Source of the DNA: Alentia gelatinosa | Lineage: Eukaryota > Annelida > Polychaeta > Phyllodocida > Polynoidae | DNA length: 64,000 nucleotides | NCBI GenBank assembly: GCA_950022655.1 | Contig: OX465579.1 | Span: 180,424,303 to 180,488,302, forward strand | Reading direction: 5' to 3' | Part shown: positions 25,001-34,000 of the stretch, piece by piece | Numbering within the stretch: position 1 is the stretch's first letter | How the letters are laid out: every line of letters begins with the position of its first letter | Program-made: the position numbers and the translations under genes | Notes under the pieces: model-generated | What the model was told of the DNA's origin: nothing | Seen by the model: the letters and a program-made list of their open reading frames with translations, nothing else | Database searches by the model: none

Positions 25001-28000
25001 GTGGTATATAATATTGTAGAATCCTGTAGTAGTTGTGCCTGTCTGTGGTATATAATATTGTAGAATCCTGTTGTAGTTGTGTCCTGTCTGTGGTATATAA
25101 TATTATAGAATCCTGTAGTAGTTGTGCCCTGTTTATATTACTGTAGAATCCTGTGGTAGTTGTGCCTGTCTGTGGTATATAATATAGTAGAATCCTGTGG
25201 TAGTTGTGCCTGTCTGTAGTATATAATATTGTAGAATCCTGTAGTACTTGTGCCCTGTTTATATTACTGTAGAATCCTGTAGTAGTTGTGCCTGTCTGTG
25301 GTATATAATATAGTAGAATCCTGTGGTAGTTGTGCCTGTCTGGTATATAATTCTGTAGAATCCTGTAGTAGTTGTGTCCTGTCTGTGGTATATAATATAG
25401 TAGAATCCTGTAGTAGTTGTGCCTGTCTGTGGTATATGATATTGTAGAATCCTGTAGTAGTTGTGTCCTGTCTGTGGTATATAATATTATAGAATCCTGT
25501 AGTAGTTGTGCCTGTCTGTGGTATATAATATTGTAGAATCCTGTAGTAGTTGTGTCCTGTCTGTGGTATATAATATTTGCAGAATCCTGTAGTAGCTGTG
25601 TCCTGTCTGTGGTATATAATATTGTAGAATCCTGTAGTAGCTGTGTCCTGTCTGTGGTATATAATATTGTAGAATCCTGTAGTAGCTGTGTCCTGTCTGT
25701 GGTATATAATATTGTAGAATCCTGTAGTAGCTGTGTCCTGTCTGTGGTATATAATATTGTAGAGTCCTGTAGTAGTTGTGTCCTGTTTATATTACTGTAG
25801 AATCCTGTAGTAGTTGTGCCTGTCTGTGGTATATAATATTATAGAATCCTGTAGTAGCTGTGTCCTGTCTGTGGTATATAATATTGTAGAATCCTGTAGT
25901 AGCTGTGTCCTGTCTGTGGTATATAATATTGTAGAATCCTGTAGTAGCTGTGTCCTGTCTGTGGTATATAATATTGTAGAGTCCTGTAGTAGTTGTGTCC
26001 TGTTTATATTACTGTAGAATCCTGTAGTAGTTGTGCCTGTCTGTGGTATATAATATTATAGAATCCTGTAGTAGTTGTGTCCTGTCTGTGGTATATAATA
26101 TCATAGAATCCTGTAGTAGTTGTGCCTGTCTGTGGTATATAATATTGTAGAATCCTGTAGTAGTTGTGTCCTGTCTGTGGTATATAATATTGTAGAATCC
26201 TGTAGTAGCTGTGTCCTGTCTGTGGTATATAATATTGTAGAATCCTGTAGTAGTTGTGTCCTGTCTGTGGTATATAATATTGTAGAATCCTGTAGTAGTT
26301 GTGCCTGTCTGTGGTATATAATATTATAGAATCCTGTAGTAGCTGTGTCCTGTCTGTGGTATATAATATTGTATAATCCTGTAGTAGCTGTGTCCTGTCT
26401 GTGGTATATAATATTGTAGAATCCTGTAGTAGTTGTGTCCTGTCTGTGGTATATAATATTGTAGAATCCTATAGTAGTTGTGTCCTGTTTATAGTACTGT
26501 TGAATCCTATAGTAGTTGTGTCCTGTTTACTCAATTTAAAATAGGATAACCTTCAAGTCAATCTGAGTTGTGTTGTGTCCATAATCTGGACTTGATCAAG
26601 GTGTATGTAATCCTCTCGTTTCCCTCAGAGTCGCAGTGACTTCATTCATGAGTCCACGCTATCGCTCGTTTCGTCCATGACCCTGACTTGATCAAGGTGT
26701 ATGTAATCCTCTCGTGTCCTGTTTCCCTCAGAGTCGCAGTGACTTCATTCATGAGTCCACGCTATCGCTCGTTTCGTCCATGACCCTGACTTGATCAAGG
26801 TGTATGTAATCCTCTCGTGTCCTGGTTCCCTCAGAGTCGCAGTGACTTCATCCAGCTGATGAGTAACGCCAGACATGGGGATGCCATCCTCAACAAGGAA
26901 GATGAAGATGAAGTGGAAAATCATCAAACAAATGCAGGAAAATCTGGTAGCTACAAAAGTTATTATTCCTCTGATATGAATTATTTTATCGATTCTCTGT
27001 TTCCTTTAATTTGCAATGCTAAATAATTGATGAAATGTTAACCTGCTTCAGATACTAATCTGTGTAGCCTTCATATGATTAACGCTTCGGAATATCCTCG
27101 CTGAGGCTTAGATATTACTAACTGTCCACTAGTACCAGGAATTGGGTCAGTATTGTGTACTAACAGTTTGACTCATCTGACAGAAGCCTTCTGTGCATCA
27201 CAATACTGTAAGTAAATATCCAGACGAGCTGTCGTCTCCATCTAGCGGAGTAACTGTAAGTAAATATCCAGACGAGCTGTCGTCTCCATCTAGCGGAGTA
27301 ACTGTTAGTAAATATCCAGACGAGCTGTCGTCTCCATCTAGCGGAGTAACTGTTAGTAAATATCCAGACGAGCTGTCGTCTCCATCTAGCGGAGTAACTG
27401 TAAGTAAATATCCAGACGAGCTGTCGTCTCCATCTAGCGGAGTAACTGTTAGTAAATATCCAGACGAGCTGTCGTCTCCATCTAGCGGAGTAACTGTAAG
27501 TAAATATCCAGACGAGCTGTCGTCTCCATCTAGCGGAGTAACTGTTAGTAAATATCCAGACGAGCTGTCGTCTCCATCTAGCGGAGTAACTGTCAGTAAA
27601 TATCCAGACGAGCTGTCGTCTCCATCTAGCGGAGTAACTGTCAGTAAATATCCAGACGAGCTGTCGTCTCCATCTAGCGGAGTAACTGTTAGTAAATATC
27701 CAGACGAGCTGTCGTCTCCATCTGGCGGAGTAACTGTTAGTGCCATTCTTTCACTCCTCACTCAACATACATCAGTGAAAATCAAACAAAATTCGGAAAC
27801 CAAATTTGAAAAAGAATTAAGATTGAATTTGTAACACATGATAAACCACATGTTACTGTTTTTGTTCTCTCTGTTCGTAGGAGGGCTGACTGAGAGTGAG
27901 GTCACCTGTTACTGTTTTTGTTTTCTCTGTTCGTAGGAGGGCTGACTGAGAGTGAGATACCTGTTACTGTTTTTGTTCTCTCTGTTCGTAGGAGGGCTGA

Positions 28001-31000
28001 CTGAGAGTGAGATACCTGTTACTGAGGTTGTTTTCTCTATTTATAAGAGGGCTGACAGAGAGTGAGATACCTGTTACTGAGGTTGTTTTCTCTATTTATA
28101 GGAGGGCTGACTGAGAGTGAGATACCTGTTACTGAGGTTGTTTTCTCTATTTATAGGAGGGCTGACTGAGAGTGAGATACCTGTTACTGAGGTTGTTTTC
28201 TCTATTTATAGGAGGGCTGACAGAGAGTGAGATACCTGTTACTGAGGTTGTTTTCTCTATTTATAGGAGGGCTGACTGAGAGTGAGATACCTGTTACTGA
28301 GGTTGTTTTCTCTGTTCGTAGGAGGGCTGACTGAGAGTGAGATACCTGTTACTGTTTTTGTTTTCACTGTTCGTAGGAGGGCTGACTGAGAGTGAGGTCA
28401 CCTGTTACTGTTTTTGTTCTCTCTGTTCGTAGGAGGGCTGACAGAGAGTGAGATACCTGTTACTGAGGTTGTTTTCTCTATTTATAGGAGGGCTGACTGA
28501 GAGTGAGATACCTGTTACTGAGGTTGTTTTCTCTGTTCGTAGGAGGGCTGACTGAGAGTGAGATACCTGTTACTGTTTTTGTTTTCACTGTTCGTAGGAG
28601 GGCTGACTGAGAGTGAGGTCACCTGTTACTGTTTTTGTTCTCTCTGTTCGTAGGAGGGCTGACAGAGAGTGAGATACCTGTTACTGAGGTTGTTTTCTCT
28701 GTTCGTAGGAGGGCTGACTGAGAGTGACGTCACCTGTTACTGTTTTTGTTCTCTCTGTTCGTAGGAGGGCTGACTGAGAGTGACGTCACCTGTTACTGTT
28801 TTTGTTCTCTCTGTTCGTAGGAGGGCTGACTGAGAGTGAGATACCTGTTACTGAGGTTGTTCTCTCTGTACGTAGGAGGGCTGACTGAGAGTGAGGTAAC
28901 CTGTTACTGAGGTTGTTTTCTCTGTTCGTAGGAGGGCTGACTGAGAGTGAGATCACATGTTACTGTTTATTTTTCTCTATTTATAGGAGGGCTGACTGAG
29001 AATGAGGTCCTTGGTAATGCGCTGCTCTTCTTCCTGGCTGGCTTTGACACGACCTCAGTTGGCCTGACCCAGTTATTCTACTGCCTGGCTTGTAACCCTG
29101 AGGCACAGGCGAAGGTTCACGAGGAGATCGACACAGTTATCGGAGATGAGGTCTGCCAATCTAACCTCACATGTCAACCTACTTCATTGTCTTGACATAT
29201 TGCCTTAATCCTTGCCAATTCATTTAAAGGAAAAGAAATTCTTATTTACCCGTGCACATATCTTTACGTACTGCTTCTCTCAATACTGTAAACATCCTGT
29301 ACGGCACCCTGTTCCGTACATGTTTTATTATTTACCTGTGCACATATCTTTACATACTGCTTCTCACAATACTGTAAACATCGTGTACGGCACCCTGTTC
29401 CGTACATGTTTTATTATTTACCCGGCATCCTGTTCCATACACTGTTTTCTGAGTTCAATAATGTCACATCTCATTCAGTTTATAGCATCTACAGTCATTT
29501 TTATTTAAACATTTTGTTTTTACATACATGGTTCACCTGTACTATTACTTATATAGACCTGGATCGAGAATCGTATAAATAAACAATACTCCACGAGTTT
29601 TGATGTGCAGTTATACTGAATTAGTATGCTTAGATTGTGACCATTTGCTGTTAAACCCCTTTCAGGAAGACGTTTCCCTTGATGACCTGATGAAGCTGCA
29701 GTATTTGGACCAGTGTATGCACGAGTCTCTGCGTTTATACCCACCGGCACCAAGGTAGGCTTCTAGATGACCCTGTACCTGGGCTTTATCCCGCCCCCTA
29801 CGTTAATACCGGCACCAAGGTAGGCTCCTAGACGACCCTGTACCTGGGCTTTATCCTATTCCCTACGTTAATACCGGCACCAAGGTAGGCTCCTAGATGA
29901 CCCTGTACCTGGGCTTTATCCCGCCCCCTACGTTAATACCGGCACCAAGGTAGGTCCTAGACGACCCTGTACCTGGGCTTTATCCCGCCCCCTACGTTAA
30001 TACCGGCACCAAGGTAGGCTCCTAGACGACCCTGTACCTGGGCTTTATCCCGCCCCCTACGTTAATACCGGCACCAAGGTAGGCTCTAGACGACCCTGTA
30101 CCTGGGCTTTATCCTATTCCCTACGTTAATACCGGCACCAAGGTAGGCTCCTAGACGACCCTGTACCTGGGCTTTATCCCGCCCCCTACGTTAATACCGG
30201 CACCAAGGTAGGCTCTAGACGACCCTGTACCTGGGCTTTATCCCGCCCCCTACGTTAATACCGGCACCAAGGTAGGCTCCTAGACGACCCTGTACCTGGG
30301 CTACATCCTATTCCCTACGTTAATACCGGCACCAAGGTAAGCTCCTAGACAACCCTGTACCTGGGCTTTATCCCGCCCCCTACGTTAATACCGGCACCAA
30401 GGTAGGCTCCTAGACGACCCTGTACCTGGGCTACATCCTATTCCCTACGTTAATACCGGCACCAAGGTAAGCTCCTAGACAACCCTGTACCTGGGCTTTA
30501 TCCCGCCCCCTACGTTAATACCGGCACCAAGGTAGGCTCCTAGATGACCCTGTACCTGGGCTTTATCCCGCCCCCTACGTTAATACCGGCACCAAGGTAG
30601 GCTCCTAGATGACCCTGTACCTGGGCTTTATCCCGCCCCCTACGTTAATACCGGCACCAAGGTAGGCTCCTAGACGACCCTGTACCTGGGCTTTATCCCG
30701 CCCCCTACTTTAATACCGGCACCAAGGTAGGCTCCTAGATGACCCTGTACCTGGGCTTTATCCCGCCCCCTACTTTAATACCGGCACCAAGGTAGGCTCC
30801 TAGATGACCCTGTACCTGGGCTTTATCCTATTCCCTACGTTAATACCGGCACCAAGGTAGGCTCCTAGATGACCCTGTACCTGGGCTTTATCCCGCCCCC
30901 TACGTTAATACCGGCACCAAGGTAGGCTCCTAGACGACCCTGTACCTGGGCTTTATCCCGCCCCCTACTTTAATACCGGCACCAAGGTAGGCTCCTAGAT

Positions 31001-34000
31001 GACCCTGTACCTGGGCTTTATCCCGCCCCCTACGTTAATACCGGCACCAAGGTAGGCTCCTAGACGACCCTGTACCTGGGTTACATCCCGCCCCCTACGT
31101 TAATACCCACCGGCAGATAATAGATTATTCATCAATGTCTGATATTAATACAAGACTAGTATAGCAAAAAGATATTAGTCTGGTGACGTATAGCACTAAT
31201 GTGGACGACATCTCTGTGTCAGTATCAACAGACGGCAACGTAACTCCACAGACACTGACTGAAAAAATCTTGTATTTTTATGAATAGGGAGCCAAAATGA
31301 ACCCACTGAAACCACAGATACCCGGTTACAAAACCCCATTTCTGGTGGCCAGTAAGAACGAGGCTCAGTGCTAAACCTATGAGGTTTGAGGCTTGACTTT
31401 TGTTTGTGGTCTCTTTTGTTACTTTTGTAGTGTAGTTTATTACTATCGTCTCTGAATAACTCTGTCTCGAAGCTACAATGACAGTTATTAAGTTTATCAA
31501 AAATATGGATCTAAAAGATTGGTGAATGAGACATATAATCTCGAACCTACATAGTCAAAGTACTGAGCGCCTATACCGGGAAATAATATTTTGTGACCGG
31601 CTATCTGTGGTTGCAACGGGTTCACTTTGGCTACCAACTGGCTTTTTTACCCCGCCCCTCTTCGCCCAATGCTCCCTCGTCTTTCACTTCCCCCTTCCTC
31701 TTTACCCACGGGTTTTAATCAAACCACCTTAAAGGACAGCGTGTCATGAAAAAGGTGGTCTCAGACTTAAAACAAGGTAAAACAATAATCACACGATTCT
31801 AATCTTGAAATCTGCAGACAATAGGTATATCAGAGCCTTTTACTATCGACCTTTTACAACGTCCCCCACTGAAGACGTACGGCGCCACAGGAGACCACTG
31901 CACAGTGACTCTCAACCGTCAGAATATCCAGTTATTACAGATTTGAAACCCATGGATTACGGGCCTCACCGCCATTCATTAAGGAGAATACACTCCCAAC
32001 CATGGATTACTGATAGAGCCTCTCATATAGCAGCTCCTGGTTTAGATTTATTTGTAAAGTTTGGAAGTAAATACTGAAAATGAGAGTTTTGTATGGATTA
32101 CTGATAGAGCCTCTCATATAGCAACTCCTGGTTTAGATTTATTTGTGAAGTTTGGAAGTAAATACTGAAAATGAGAGTTTTGTATGGATTACTGATAGAG
32201 CCTCTCATATAGCAACTCCTGGTTTAGATTTATTTGTGAAGTTTGGAAGTAAATACTGAAAATGAGAGTTTTGTATGGATTACTGATAGAGCCTCTCATA
32301 TAGCAACTCCTGGTTTAGATTTATTTGTGAAGTTTGGAAGTAAATACTGAAAATGAGAGTTTTGTATGGATTACTGATAGAGCCTCTCATATAGCAGCTC
32401 CAGGTTTAGATTTATTTGTGAAGTTTGGAAGTAAATACTGAAAATGAGAGTTTTGTATGGATTACTGATAGAGCCTCTCATATAGCAACTCCTGGTTTAG
32501 ATTTATTTGTGAAGTTTGGAAGTAAATACTGAAAATGAGAGTTTTGTATGGATTACTGATAGAGCCTCTCATATAGCAACTCCTGGTTTAGATTTATTTG
32601 TGAAGTTTGGAAGTAAATACTGAAAATGAGAGTTTTGTATGGATTACTGATAGAGCCTCTCATATAGCAACTCCTGGTTTAGATTTATTTGTGAAGTTTG
32701 GAAGTAAATACTGAAAATGAGAGTTTTGTTTGGATTACTGATAGAGCCTTTTATATAGCAACTTCTGCTTTAGATTTATTTGTGAAGTTTGGAAGTAAAT
32801 ACTGAAAATGGTCTCCTCTCTTGTACTTGTACTTACATTGGACCCCGTAACGGATCTTCAGGTGTGAAGGAGAACTCTCAGCACACTAACAGAGCGCACT
32901 ATTTCATCTACTTTCTCCGCAGGATTGATCGGATGACTAAGGAGGATATTGTCATTGATGGGCTCCAGTTTAAAAAGGGAACCACTGTGGGAATCCCGGT
33001 GTACGCTCTGCACCATGACGCCAACATCTGGCCGGACCCGGAGAAGTTTGATCCTGAAAGGTGAGTGTGAATAATAATCTATTATCTTATAACTTTACAT
33101 GTTGTATGCTCCAGGTGGTGCATATGAAAAAATAGTGCATAACTAAATCGAACTGATATTCATCCCGACCTAGCCCGTCTCTAAACCGGCCAGGATCGGC
33201 TTAGATCACACGATTCATCCCGACCTAGCCAGTCTCTAAACCGGTCAGGATCGGCTTAGATCGCACGATTCATCCTGACCTAGCCAGTCACTAAACCGGT
33301 CAGGATCGGTGTAGATCGCACGATTCATCCCGACCTAGCCCGTCTCTAAACCGGTCAGGATCGGCTTAGATCGCACGATTCATCCTGACCTAGCCAGTCA
33401 CTAAACCGGCCAGGATCGGTGTAGATCGCACGATTCATCCCGACCTAGCCCGTCTCTAAACCGGTCAGGATCGGTGTAGATCACACGATTCATCCCGACC
33501 TAGCCAGTCTCTAAACCGGTCAGGATCGGCTTAGATCGCACGATTCATCCTGACCTAGCCAGTCACTAAACCGGTCAGGATCGGTGTAGATCGCACCATT
33601 CATCCCGACCTAGCCCGTCTCTAAACCGGTCAGGATTGGCTTAGATCGCACGATTCATCCCGACCTAGCCAGTCTCTAAACCGGTCAGGATTGGCTTAGA
33701 TCGCACGATTCATCCCGACCTAGCCCGTCACTAAACCGGTCAGGATTGGCTTAGATCACACGATTCATCCTGACCTAGCCAGTCTCTAAACCGGTCAGTT
33801 ATTCACACATCCTGGAGGAAGATTCCCTGAACCATCAATAGCTGAACCCAGAACCTCAGCCTTGAATCTCTCTTTGTATATTTAGTTGTATACTGTGATA
33901 AACATTTACATTTCATTCTCTTTCCCCGATTCGTTCTAGATTCAGCCCTGAGGAGAAAGGGAAGAGGAATCCCATCATGTGGCTTCCTTTTGGGTTCGGT

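Noticed and set aside
27193..27834. 213-codon + ORF and 187-codon - ORF
   Set aside because: Both lie in an 11-copy, 48-bp array inside a P450 intron; no start or splice context supports coding. Kept only as a low-level finding.
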